From positions 1,283,863 through 1,347,862 of the forward strand of contig NW_006767440.1 of assembly GCF_000264995.1 (NCBI RefSeq): 64,000 nt of DNA, read 5' to 3'. Of the stretch, positions 37,739-49,779 are shown piece after piece. How positions within the stretch are numbered: the first letter of the stretch is position 1; the number at the start of each line of letters is the position of its first letter. The DNA is from Punctularia strigosozonata HHB-11173 SS5 (taxonomy: Eukaryota; Basidiomycota; Agaricomycetes; Corticiales; Punctulariaceae). Under the pieces are notes generated by a model. It was not told the origin of the DNA. It saw only the letters and a program-made list of their open reading frames with translations, and ran no database searches. The translations under genes were made by a program, and so were the position numbers.

Positions 37739-40216
37739 ATGTCAGCAGCGGTCTACACCCCACCGCTGCCCTTCACGCGGGACGCGAACGCGGCCGGCCT
37801 CCCGCTCCCGTCCATCCCCCGGCGCACCTCCTCCACCACGCCTCGCGCCCGGCAAGCCTCCTCGGCACCGTCCATCCTCCTCGCCCAGGCCGGCCCGAGC
37901 TCTGTCGTCCTCCAGCCGCCCACGCCGCCGCACCCGCCGCCCCTATCACCCCCCGCGGCCGCGCTCCCGATCACCGCCAGGCCGCGCGCCGACTCGTCCG
38001 CGTCCGCGTCCACGTCCTCGAGCGCCGACACGCCCAGGCCCCTATCTCACCGCCGCCACGGCGACGACCTGCGGCTCGACCTCGACGCTATCGCCCCATC
38101 GCCTTCCCCCCGCCGCCTCTCCGCTCCCGCCCTCGCCGCCTCCGTCTCCCTCGACGCCGCTCAACCGCTCATGCAGCAGCCCCCCGCCGCCGCGACGCCG
38201 ACCACCAAGGCGGGCACGCCCCTAAAGTCGTCCCTCAAGTCGCGCAGACCCAGCGAGGCCCGCCCCACGGCCCTCCAGGTCCTCGCCGGGTACGACAGCC
38301 TGCGGACCAAGTCGGAGCCGGTCACGCCCACCGCGGCGGCCAAGAACGTCCACTTTGACGACCGCCTCGAGCGCGTGCGGCATTTCCTCAGCGGGCAGAA
38401 GCCGAGCGCGGTCAGTCGGGACGGCAGCCCGCGCGAGACGACGGACGAGGAGGACAGCGATTGGCCGAGGTTTATCTACGGCCCCGGCCCGCCCTTACCG
38501 ACCGAGAAGGACGCCGGGAAGCGGGTGTTGCGGATGCGCGTCGAGGACGGGCACGCGCCCGCCGGCGTCGGCCAGCGTATGGGCGACGACGTCGTGCTGG
38601 AGGAGATCAAGTTTGTGAACACGCCCGAGGGGGCGAGGGTCGAGGGCATCGTGAGGGTGCGCAACGTCGCGTTCGAGAAGCGCGTCGCGGTCCGGTTCAC
38701 GTTCGATAACTGGACGACGACGAGCGAGGTCGCCGGGCGGTACCTCGTCTCCGCGCCGGATCACTCTTGGGACCGGTTCGGGTTCGAGATCAGGGTCCCC
38801 GTGCATCGGGCGGAGGAAAAGGTGCTCGTGATGGCGGTCAGCTATCATTCGGGCGGGAGGGAGATGTGGGATAGCAACGCGGGAAAGAATTATAGGGCGA
38901 GGTTCGAACTCGTGAAGGAGCAAGAGAAGCGGGCGTCGTATCGGCCGCAACAGCAGAGGAGCCGGTCCGCGCACCCGGGCGCGTCGTTCGCGACGAGCAT
39001 CTCGGACGAGGAGATGAGCGACCTCACGTCAAAGCTCGAGAAGGTCGCCGCGGGGGGCAACGCCGCCAGGGCCGCAAACGACGACGAGCCGGAGTCGCCC
39101 AGGAAGGAAGCGAAGGCGGCGGACGCGTTCGAGTTTGAGAAGGGCGAGAGCCTGAGCAAGCGGTACGATTTTGCGGCGAGCTCGAGGATGGCGTGGCATC
39201 GCCCCGCGAGCCCGGCGTCGGTCGCGCGCATGGTGTCGCCTACGCGCGAGGACGGCGCGGTGCCGTGGCCTCGACAACAGCAGCAGCAACGCGGAACGCC
39301 GCGGAGGAGCGCGAGGGAGATTTTCCAGCTCGGAAGGGGATCGCCGCGCGAGCCGGACGAGGAAGACTGGAGGCGCGTGGTGGCGGACGCGGCGCGGGAC
39401 GAGGTCGACGAGGGCGAGCTGCCGTTCGCGCGCCCGGCGCCGGCCAAGCAGCGGGGGAGGATCCATCAGCGGGGATATTTTGACCTCGGCTTCGACCTTG
39501 GACGCGCGGGGAGCGGGTTTCGCCCGTACGGTGCCCACCACACCATCAGCGACGACAAGAAGGGAGGAGGAGGAAGCGGCACGCCCCGTCTGGGACCGGA
39601 TGGGTACGCCGCGCGGTTGAACTCGTATCCGCCTGTGGCGTCGCCGCCGCACGAGACGGGGACGCGGGAGACGTCGTTGTGGGGGAAGAGCGGGCCTGCG
39701 CCGGCTGCGTGGCATGCCGCCCTCGCGATGCGTCGGCCCTTGCACCACCAGCAGCACCGGGCCGGGGCTGGCGTCGGCAGCGAGGCCTCGACGCCGAGTT
39801 TTACGACCGGCGGGAGCTCGAGCAGCGAGCAGACGAGCCCGGAGTACGAACGCGAGAACCCGCTGAGCCCCGTCGGCGGGCCGGACTATACGGCGCTCGT
39901 GAACCAGTGAGTCATGTTCCTTTGGTCTTTGTGTCGTGGATAGAGCTGATCGTACGTCGGCAGGCTTTGCTTCTTCACGGGAGGGAACTCGCCGGGTAAA
40001 GGGTTCCTTACCCCGTCCGAGTTACCTGGCGACGAGCTCGTCCGTTCGCACTCGGCGAGCAGCGTTCAGGACTACTTCGGCTCGCCGGCGTCGTCTGTGC
40101 CGCCTCTGTTCGCGTCTTCGTCGTTCGAGGTGCAGAGATCGAGCAGCTTTGACGATGCGACGGGCGTCGGGAGGCGGAGCGGCAGCTCGACGCCTCGCGT
40201 GAGCCCCGTCGCTTGA
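37739..40216 (+). CDS. CBM21 protein phosphatase 1 regulatory subunit (glycogen-targeting type)
   Basis: An 806-residue protein of two exons, 37739-39906 and 39964-40216 (phase 2). The first 180 or so residues are Pro/Ser/Ala-rich and low in complexity. A PP1-docking RVxF-type motif is visible as KNVHF within AAKNVHFDDRLERVRHF, and a CBM21 starch/glycogen-binding domain follows: LEEIKFVNTPEGARVEGIV, VRNVAFEKRVAVRFTFDNW, then YHSGGREMWDSNAGKNYR. This arrangement is that of Gac1/PPP1R3-type subunits, which bring PP1 to glycogen and activate glycogen synthase. The C-terminal half is disordered, with a final conserved-looking LCFFTGGNSPGKGF segment in exon 2. The gene has extremely high GC at third codon positions. 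Confidence 0.87.
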
Positions 40217-40907
40217 AAGAAGATCCCTCCACCAGGATCAAGTACAAAAGTGCGAGACGCGCCAGGGCAAGAACCCAAAGACCTTTTTTTATGACTTTTC
40301 TATCACGGCACGAGGCGACCTACGGTACTGTACGATCAAAGTGAATCCGGGAGATGAAGAAGGAGGAGGAGGAGGAATCCGCACACCACGCACGACTTCG
40401 ACAAGCCCTTTTAACTCGACGCCGCACCCACTCTATTCCTACCCTACGCATACATACGTCTACTTGGCCGCGATACACGAAGATTGGTAGAGACACAGAA
40501 TACCCCATCTGTACCACTACTGCATCCGTTTTTCTTCACTTCGCCTTATCTTTCATATAGGGGTCCGCTGTTAGGGCAGACCCCTTTCGAGCTCCCTAAA
40601 TCCTTATTTCTCTCATACATATCCTAGACTACCGTATGCACATTCATGATCACGAGCAATCACAGACTATCTCTCCCTCTAGATCTCTTGCTTTAACGTC
40701 CTGACACCCGCTTCCGAACGTCGTCAGCACTGATCCGCTTCGTGCGGCGGATCTGATCAGGTGCGGAACTGGACGTCGAACGAGCGCTGGCGCTTGATTT
40801 CCATGTCCAGCTGATGAATCTCCTTTTCTATCCCTAGTTCTGGCGTCAGATATGGACTAATAGCCATGGTGTGCGATTCTCGGTACAGTAGGCGTACAGT
40901 GCCCGAT

Positions 40908-40939
40908 CAGTCACTTGTACAGTACCAGTCACTTGTACA
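40908..40939. repeat. 14-bp direct repeat, 18-bp period
   Basis: CAGTCACTTGTACA occurs at 40908-40921 and again at 40926-40939, separated by GTAC. GTACAGTA-like words also occur just upstream (about 40883 and 40894). Confidence 0.8.
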
Positions 40940-41609
40940 CCTGCCTTGATCTGGCTCCCCTCGCTCAGAATTAGCTACTTCCTCTTCGGACTACAGTACC
41001 ATATAGTTAATATACATGCTGGCTACAATATTTGATACTGCATGGGATGCGATTTATCGACTCGATTAATTGTAAGACTGTCCAGAATGCGTGAAGTCCC
41101 ATTTTGACCAAATTTCTGCTCCTTGCACGTTGTATGTAGAGCTACGATTGCGGAGTCTACTGACAACCGCAGCTCCTTGTATCAACCAAGTGTACCCAAG
41201 GCATATTTTCCGTACTCTTATGTGGGCACCAATGCGGAACTACGCCCACCAGGGTGCAAACCATGTGCAAAACAGCCGAAACGACGGGGAAAGTGTGACA
41301 GATTTGAGTCACACAGCCATCTTGGCTCCCAAATATGGTATCCATGACAGCTGTTTTGGCAGAGGCCGGCGTGACATAGCCGGTGTGCAAATGGATAGTT
41401 TGTGTCTTAAGCGCATGACAGCCAGTAATCGGCATCCACACAGCTCCTCAACACATTGCAAGCCATAACAATATGCTGAGTTTGTGCAGAAGCACAATGT
41501 GCATCATATGAGATAGTTTTTACAAGGTATGAATGGGAGGACATGGAGTAATGGTCAAATTACATTTTTGGTGTACAAAGGACTGGTCGGGTACTGTACT
41601 CGTCTAGGT

Positions 41610-41813
41610 CTAGGCGCGCCTCGTGAAGGAAGTGGACACTTGGCACTCCGCCTCGTTCAAACATACCCTGCAGCTCGTACGCGGCGACCTCATGCTGGGC
41701 TCGCAGGGCACGAACTCTTGCTGAGGGCTGAGGATGGGCAGCAAAATGGTTGTTGACAAGGGTAGGATGAAGCCGGCCGCAAAAGCGATCAGGCTAACGA
41801 CGCTTGCTGTCAA
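41610..41813 (-). pseudogene. Decayed fragment related to the small hydrophobic protein at 42222-42741
   Basis: On the minus strand an open segment reads ASVVSLIAFAAGFILPL, which aligns with ANVAGLLAFSGGFLSPL at the N-terminus of the next gene. There is no ATG in frame (a TTG precedes it, with a stop just upstream), and I find no matching second exon downstream. It looks like the first-exon remnant of a duplicate. The similarity is short, so convergence of two hydrophobic segments is possible. Confidence 0.4.
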
Positions 41814-42221
41814 TGGTCATGTCCATCTCGAGTGTGAGGGGTTATGTCCTCGAAGAGGAAAGTGGGGAGCTTGGGGTTGTGAGTGGCCTTATGCGCGAAT
41901 CAGGCATCCAAATGACCATATAAGGCAATCATGCCGTTCTTGCTTGCCTATGGCGCTGCAATAAAAATACGTGGACATGGAGCGTTTTATGATTTCGAAA
42001 GCGCGTATCTATTATGGACCTTCATAGGATCGGGATGCAGGACATTTGAAAAATATTACGAACAGAGCTAGGGAATGACTGGGAACATAGACCAGGGAAT
42101 GGTACGGATAACAACGACGCAAAACATCGGGACGTGTCAAGCTGCACGTTCATCAATGAGATCTGATAGAAAAACATGAGAGACTAAATACTGTCTGGGG
42201 AGTTCTTCAGTTTGTCAAAAA

Positions 42222-42741
42222 TCAAGACCAAGGCATTGGAACCAATGACTCGTCGTCTGGCAGCCTGGAAGCGTTATACAAGGTTTGCCCCCGGCCAGGT
42301 ATTTCAAATATTTCCTTTTGCGCATTGCTGAGCTGATCTGCGATATAACGTGTTTGGCGCAGGAAAGGTTGATACACAGCAATTCGCTCAAACAAGGAGC
42401 GCGAACGCATCCAATCGATTTCCAAATCATGGATATTTTTCTTGATTCTATGTATCGAATCGTATAAGGACAAGGTCAGCAGAATGCTACTCAGCGGGAG
42501 CTTGGTCAAGAGAAACGTACCGATCGAGATTCCTGTACATGTCGTGGAGGAATCGGACATTCGGTGCCCGACCCCGCTCGAGGACTTCCTCGAGATCATG
42601 TTCAACGACCTTGCACTGTGCCTTCAGGCTTTCTAAACGCGTCGTGGGATAGAACAGCGATGAAATGAAACGCGACGCCAGTGGTGACAGGAAGCCGCCG
42701 GAGAAGGCAAGCAAACCGGCGACGTTGGCGGCTGCGTCCAT
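42222..42741 (-). CDS. Small hypothetical protein with N-terminal membrane segment
   Basis: Two exons, 42521-42741 and 42222-42447 (phase 2 across a GTACGT...ATAG intron), give 148 residues. Residues 5-30 (ANVAGLLAFSGGFLSPLASRF) are hydrophobic, and the rest is helical and charged (LESLKAQCKVVEHDLEEVL, ADQLSNAQKEIFEI), suggesting a membrane-anchored coiled coil. I do not recognise the family. It lies in a gene-poor, repeat-containing stretch next to an apparent decayed relative, which suggests a lineage-specific small gene family. Confidence 0.5.
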
Positions 42742-43678
42742 GTGCGCCGGTGCTGGAGCGGGGTGTCGGCTGTTATAGCTCACAGGAACCGTGGATGCAC
42801 TGTGTGCGCCAAGCCGCACGTACTATAAGACACCGGTTTAGGGCTCCGCGCGTCCCTTACACGGGGACGGGCCGTCTGTAACGGAGTACTCCGTAGTTAA
42901 CCGTAGAGTAAACTTAGAATGGTCGCGGCTCCGCCGCGACTGAGAAATCACAATGTTGCCGCGCCCGTTGGGCGCCATATGGTCGAATCTTGCGTGCTTA
43001 ACTTTACTCCTCCGGGCGCCTGATATCCGAGATATGATTATCTACGATATCTATGGCGTCTCGACTATAAAAGACTCTTTGCACGCCTGTATCTACATTC
43101 TATTTTGCTATACTACCGGATCCTGCTCTGTTGCCTGCGATCGTGACACCGCCACCGCCCGCCTCGCCCCCTTACGCCTATCTTACACCGTCTAAATACG
43201 GCAGAAATACGGGACGGGCCGTCACAAAACGGGCCGTCCCTTTGGTACATAGCAGAATATTATCATGAAGATAATGTACATTCATTGTTAAACCATAACA
43301 ACGAATGAGCATCGCTGTGCAACCTCATCTTTGCACACACCTGCTGCTTCCAAATAGGTTATAGGTGACGTACTGGCGCACCGGACGTTGTGAGAAGAAA
43401 CATCGCTGCGCACACCAGTCCACGAATTACCGGCAAGTAAGCACACGTTTTGTCAGGGGATCCCGAGTCAATTTCAGTACGAAAATTACAGTAAGATCAC
43501 GCATTCTTAAACTGCATACATGCGGTTCTGCCACAACGTCTGTGTGTATGAGCGGTGTGCTAGCGCACACTTCGATACTCGTTCAGCGAGTTCTCCTCTC
43601 TCAGAAACTCAAGGAGCTCGTAAGGAGGTTGCGCATGAGCACGCATGTATAGTAGCGACGTTCACGCATTCGCGAGCC
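42742..43678. other. Repeat-bearing spacer between hypothetical gene and PFS2
   Basis: Contains the promoter of the small hypothetical gene, the candidate inverted-repeat element (42860-43240) and the 3' UTR of PFS2. A lone TATAAAAG near 43067 has no gene behind it. Confidence 0.4.
42860..43240. repeat. Candidate small non-autonomous inverted-repeat element
   Basis: Both ends of this interval carry related GC-rich words: CGGGGACGGGCCGTC near 42862 and, inverted, GGGACGGCCCGT at the right end. The right end itself folds into an imperfect hairpin (43211-43240). Inside are a perfect 14-bp palindrome ACGGAGTACTCCGT (42881-42894), a 7-bp-stem hairpin GTCGCGG...CCGCGAC (42922-42940) and two GGGCGCC/GGCGCC words. 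There is no open frame. The exact ends and any target-site duplication are not clear. Confidence 0.4.
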
Positions 43679-45917
43679 TCAATGACCCCTTCCTCTCCGA
43701 GGCCCCCATCGGCTATGTCTCCTTCCTCCCCCATCGTATCCTCCACCGTGCCCACCACCGCCCATAAATGGACCACCGTGTCCAACCACCCCTCCGCTCG
43801 CGCCCCCCGGTCCGAACATGAGTTCCTCTTGCGACGGTAGTGGCCCGTCTTGTCTACCTACCACCGGCCCCGTCGAAGGCGGGGGAGCTCCTGCAAAGCC
43901 GGGTATGGAGTCGTCGCTATCGGGACCGTGGCGAGAGTATCCATATCCACTGTTGCTGTTGCCGAGCCCAGGAGGGCTAGTGCCTAAGCCGGGCGGGAAT
44001 ACGCCAGTACCACTGGCGCCGAGGCCGGGAGGGCCTCCACCGCCGCCGAATCCGGGTGGCCCGCCGTAGCCGTCGTCTTCCTCCTTGCCCCGCCATCCTT
44101 GCGCTCCTTGCGCTCCGTTCGGTACCGTGTACGCTGTGCCCGCAGCCGCCCCCGCGCCGCCGGCAGATCCAAAGCCGGGAACGTACCCTTCCTCCTCCGC
44201 GTCGTAGCCATCGTCCCGCTCGCGCCCCTCCGCGTCGATCTGGCTGGTGTCGACGATCGTCGGGGGCTTTTCGCCGCCCACTTGCAGGTCGCCAGGCCGC
44301 TCCCGGGACCAGAAGCGCGTCGTCTGGTCGTTGGACGCGGAGGCGAGGAGGTGGCCGAGCGGGTGGAAGGCGAGCGACCAGACGTTGGAGTCGTGCGCCT
44401 GGGAGAGGGTGGCGCGCGGGGAAGGGATATTGGCGGCGGGGGCAGGCGCAGGCGCGGAGGGTGGAACAGAGGAGGTGTCTGGCGGAGCAGCGGAAACATC
44501 CCAGTGAAGGAGGGCGCCTTCGGAACCGCCGGAGACGAGAAGGGGGTGCACAGGATGCCATGCCAGTGCTGAGTAGATTGTTCAGATGTTGCAATGCGCA
44601 TGAAGGGTGGCTGTGACTTACAGCAGACTTCTTTCTTGTGACCGCGAAGGATGCGGAATTCCTTCATGGCACGGATGTCGAAGACGCGGACGGTTTGATC
44701 GCGCGAGGCACTGGCGATGAGGTCGCCGTTCGGAGACCACGCGAGCGCTTGAATGGTATTCTTGTGCGTATGCCTGTAGTTCATGTCAGCTTTGTAATAC
44801 AGCAATATGATGTCTATATGGACTTACAGAGTCGACAAACAGGTCCCTGTTCTTGGATCCCAGAATTTGATGAGGTTGTCTTTACTGCCTGATACCAGTA
44901 AACCCTTCGTCGGATGCCACTCGACGCACTTGACGTCCCATCCGTGTCCTGCGGAAGTTTGAATCGACGATGTATGTGGTTCACGAACATGACCGTACCA
45001 GTTAACACCCGTTCCTCCCTGCTCTCCTCAAAACTCCAAATTCGCAACGTCGAATCATCACTCGCTGTCGCGAACCGGCCGTCGTCCGGACTGAAGCTAA
45101 GCCCACGTATCGCCTCCCTATGGCCGGGCCACGCATTCAGGTTGTTCATGTTGGGTTGGAAGTATTTTATGATTCCACTCTGGTCGGCAGAGGCCAGGTA
45201 TGCGCCCGAGTGCGTGAAGCGCATAGCGCGGATGGCGGAGTCGTGGGCTTGGAGAATCGTCTCAAAATTGAATGTGAGGCCATTCCAGAGCGTGAACTCT
45301 CCGGAGGTAGATCCGGTGAGGACTCGTCGACCTTCGGGAGTCCACTGCGTTGTTCATCAGAGCGAGATAGGGATGCAAGGTTGATGACTTACAGTGACCA
45401 CGTTGACCGGGCACCGAATCTTGTTGGTGGAAGTGTGGATGAATTTGGTGCATAGGGAGGTGGAGGTGTTGTCCGGATATGCTTTCGGTGGAAGTAGCTG
45501 CAAGACATATTGAATACGATCTTTGACAGAGACACAGTCAAGAGCGCTTTACATACATCGATGATGTAGGGTGGCGCTGGACGCATATATGGTACGTGTC
45601 TCGGGCTGGGCCTATGCGCCCGTAACTATCTCACATGTCAACTAGAAAGCCGTGTCTCATCATCGTACACTCACCAAGGCCAACCTCCCCAACGCGGCGC
45701 CATAGTCGACTGTCCGCCTCGGTCTTATCTTCTTCACCGTTTTGCCGTCCATCGCCTGTCGCGCCATGGCCATCTCCATATCGTGCAACTTCGATTCATC
45801 TGGCGGTGGAGGCTGAGGAGGCTGCAGGTAGGCTTTGGGTTTCCAGGCATTGTCAACGAGGTCCTGGGGTATCTTCCTTGTCCTCGATGGGAGGAGCAAG
45901 GGCAAAGCAGTTTCCAT
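43679..45917 (-). CDS. PFS2: Polyadenylation factor subunit PFS2/WDR33 (WD40)
   Basis: A WD40 subunit of the mRNA cleavage and polyadenylation complex; the animal orthologue helps recognise the poly(A) signal. Exons: 45675-45917, 45557-45625, 45393-45497, 44999-45344, 44828-44948, 44622-44773, 43679-44568; 641 residues, all phases consistent. The family's N-terminal hallmark [15 protein letters not shown] and the linker [15 protein letters not shown] are present. WD repeats follow: [97 protein letters not shown] and [17 protein letters not shown]. The C-terminal 180 or so residues are low-complexity Gly/Pro (PPGLG repeats) ending [14 protein letters not shown], as in fungal Pfs2. It is divergent from the Ariadne gene. 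Confidence 0.92.
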
Positions 45918-46159
45918 GGTTTCACGGATTCAAGCACTACGGGCCAGTATTTAAATTCGAATCAACGCATCAGCCAGTTACCGGTTCAGAGCAACCCTGA
46001 GTGGCGAGGACGGCAAAGGCAAACGGAGAATGTGGCTGTGTAAAGTACACGTGACTGAAACGCGTCTGTGGCTGCGGTCAATGATTGAACGCCCGTCCGG
46101 CGCCGAGTGGCTGTTTGCGACCGACTCATCACGACGCGACCATCTCCTGCCACTCAGCC
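45918..46159. promoter_or_regulatory. Divergent promoter, PFS2 / Ariadne ligase
   Basis: 242 bp between two start codons pointing apart. No TATA box is evident. The extent comes from the gene models. Confidence 0.5.
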
Positions 46160-48010
46160 ATGTCTGACGATTCTGACTACGAGGTCTACGACTCACAAGA
46201 TACTTACTATGATGACGGAGACGACATGGAAGACATTCTCATGGACGACGTGCGCCGATCATTGCGTTCACCGCATCAAGTTCTTTGGGCTAACTTGAGC
46301 TTTGGCTACATGTTGCATAGGACGACGAGGACTTCAGACCACCGCCAGTCAACGCCAAGGGAAAGCAAACCGATTACGAGGTTCATTACGAGAGCTTGAC
46401 TCCATATCAACTACAAACCCTGATCGACGACGACATCCGTCATGTGGCGGCTATAATTGGTTCCGAGGTTAGTATTGCTCCGATTTTCGCGATTTGCGGC
46501 ATACATACATATCTGAAGCCCTCATCCTCTAGCCACCCATAGTGTCTATCCTGCTCCGTCACTTCAGATGGAACCGCGACCGTCTCCTGGATCGGTTCAT
46601 GGACTCCGACGTTGCCGACATCCTGCGCGCCGCTGGCGAGCCTGAACACAACGCCGCAAATTCACCCACAACCAATCTGACCTGTGAGATCTGCTTCGAT
46701 ACCCCTTCGCCGGAGGACACATTTCAGCTGCGATGCCACCATCGCTTCTGCAGAGAATGCTGGTGGTGCTATGTCACGTCCAAGATCAAAGATGAAGGGC
46801 AATGTACGTTCGGGTGCATGAAGGACGGGTGCAAGACTATCGTAGATGAGCCCTCTGTCCGAGCACTGGTCGATGAACCTTGCTATGATCGGTGTGTTCC
46901 GACCCACACATTCTATCGGTTCACAGGTTTTCAACCTCGACTCTATCGTGCAGATATCGTACACTGATCCAGTCGTCGTACGTCACGTCTCACCCAACCC
47001 GCCTTCGCTTCTGCCCGTACCCCGCCTGCACTTCCGCTGTCTCGTGCTCCAACGGCTCCGGGTCGTCGCTGCTAACTCTGGTCCCTACCGTGACATGCGC
47101 TTCTGGCCATGCCTTCTGCTTTGGGTGCGGCATGTCCGAGAGCCATGCTCCTTTGCCGTGCAAGCTCGCTGCGACATGGCAAACAGCCGCGCGAGAGGAT
47201 CAAGGAACGGCGCAGTGGATCAAGGCGAACACCCGTAACTGTCCCAAGTGTAAGAACAGCATTGAGAAAGGTGGAGGATGCAAGTGCGTATTATTATCTC
47301 TCGAACGTCGTTGCTTTGACAACGAATACGAACTGATCGAATGTATAATATAGCCGGATGACGTGCAGACACTGCAGCTACATGTTCTGCTGGATGTGCA
47401 TGAGAGACTGGAACGTCCACGGGTATAACAATGAAGTATGCAATATCTGGAACGAACCCCCGCCTGACGAGAACATGACCACCGCCAGCCGCAATCTCCA
47501 GAAGTACGTCCGTTCTGTCTTGTTCACAACCTGAAGCCCTGTCTCACCGAGCATGTGCACGAAAGGTGGCTGTTCTACTATGACCATTTCACGAATCACG
47601 AGCTCTCTGCGCAGCTTGAAGGCGAGTTATACGAGCGCACCGCCGAGAAGATTGTGGAAATGCAAGACAAATCCGGCATCTCCTGGATTGAGGCGCAGTT
47701 CCTCAGGCGGGCCGTCGACGAGCTCTCGCGTTGCCGCGCGACCCTCAAGTGGACGTACGCCATGGCCCACTTTCTCGCGCAGGGGAACAAGAAGCAGATG
47801 CTGGAGGATATCCAGGCGGATCTGGAGAAGGCTGTCGAGCAACTGGCGCAGCTGATCGAGGAGCCAATAGAAGAGGGGAGCGTCAGGGACCTAAGGGCTC
47901 GAGTGGTGGATAAGATGGTGTACGTGCAGAAAAGACATGAAGTTGTGATGAAGGACACGGCGGCGGGGCTAATGGAGGGGAGCTGGGATTGGGACGCCCC
48001 TCTCGAATGA
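46160..48010 (+). CDS. Ariadne-type RBR E3 ubiquitin ligase
   Basis: A 506-residue RING-between-RING ligase of the Ariadne family, which takes ubiquitin from an E2 such as UBCH7 onto its own cysteine before transfer. Exons: 46160-46249, 46321-46467, 46533-46891, 46954-47283, 47354-47503, 47566-48010, phases consistent. After an acidic N-terminus comes the UBA-like region (LTPYQLQTLIDDDI). RING1 starts LTCEICFD with HRFCRECWWCYV. The IBR has LRFCPYPAC, TCASGHAFCFGCG and PCKLAATW. RING2 has NCPKCKNSIEKGGGCNRMTC, whose final Cys matches the catalytic position, then HCSYMFCWMC. The C-terminal Ariadne helical domain begins WLFYYDHFTNHELSA. The length matches ARI1/HHARI. Confidence 0.92.
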
Positions 48011-48165
48011 AGAACCCCTGACTGTAGCCTAAGATCCCTTCGCACACATGGATATGCCGAACCCATCTATTGACAGCAGCGAAAACATCAAACGAGTGTT
48101 GCGGTATGTGCGACGGAGTCCATGGCGCTACTATGTACACTCTAATCATGTCACTGTGCCATCGT

Positions 48166-49126
<961 letters not shown>

Positions 49127-49779
49127 TGTCGAATGCAACGCTTTGCGAGTGGAAGAGACCGGAAGACGTGGGCGGTCCGAGGTGGCTGTGGGCGAGCAGT
49201 TGATTATTCGCGATTTTCTCAGCTTTCGGCGGTTACGCTCATGACCATGGTGTAACGGTAGTATAATATTACCGTTGATACGCTTTGTAAGCCGCCGCCG
49301 CGGCATGATGAATTCAGTAACCACCGCGTCCCATTGGACGCGGTTAATCACTACAACTGAGAGGGCGCCGTATAACCATATGGCGCCCGTAGAACTATAT
49401 TCCGAGCGAACGACATATAAACTACCTACGAGAGCTCATGTATCCGTCGTCCTTTTGCTCAATATCACTCGGTTCTGTTCAGTCGCGTCGTAGCATAGCT
49501 TTACATAAGCTACGCTACATATACACTTATTACACATGGGTACTCGCTTCTTGACCACCACGGCCGTCGGCGATAGACGACACCTACCAACGCTCATCGA
49601 TCGCGCAGGGCGTGACGAAGGACAGGCTGTGTTCACTGTTCAAGTCTACGCCCGTTGCATCCGGTGTTTTACGAGAGGATACGGGGCATGGATAAAGTGC
49701 TGGCTCTAGATCTGCTTCTCAGGGCTCGTGTATTATTACTACGCCGCGCCGTCTACCTAACGATTGCCCCAGGAAACTC
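49127..49779. other. Spacer between adenylate kinase start and NADase stop
   Basis: About 650 bp holding the ADK1 promoter and the NADase 3' UTR. It contains a short stem-loop at 49254-49276 (AACGGTA/TACCGTT) and the GGGCGCC/GGCGCCC inverted repeat at 49363-49388. No gene is supported. Confidence 0.4.
49363..49388. repeat. Inverted repeat GGGCGCC...GGCGCCC
   Basis: Seven-base perfect arms 12 bp apart. The right arm lies in CCATATGGCGCCC, whose reverse complement GGGCGCCATATGG also occurs at 42970-42982. Confidence 0.7.

Larger units (their letters stand above)
40217..42221. other. 2-kb gene-poor region
   Basis: The first 350 bp should be the 3' UTR of the CBM21 gene. The rest, especially about 40960-41560, is AT-richer than neighbouring DNA and has no coding signal beyond the decayed fragment at 41610-41813. 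A 14-bp direct repeat is annotated separately. It may be old transposon-derived DNA, but I cannot show termini. Confidence 0.4.

Noticed and set aside
38890-39757. Long antisense open frames within the CBM21 gene
   Set aside because: Very high GC lowers stop frequency in all frames. The antisense products are Arg/Ala-rich and show no domain, while the sense frame has CBM21 and a PP1 motif.
43060-43200. Possible Pol III or small RNA gene behind TATAAAAG
   Set aside because: No A/B box pair, cloverleaf or snRNA-like structure could be drawn.
49254-49276. Stem-loop containing TAATATTAC, the nonanucleotide of circular ssDNA virus origins
   Set aside because: The nine bases overlap the stem instead of sitting in the loop, no Rep-like coding sequence is nearby, and one chance occurrence in 64 kb on two strands is expected.
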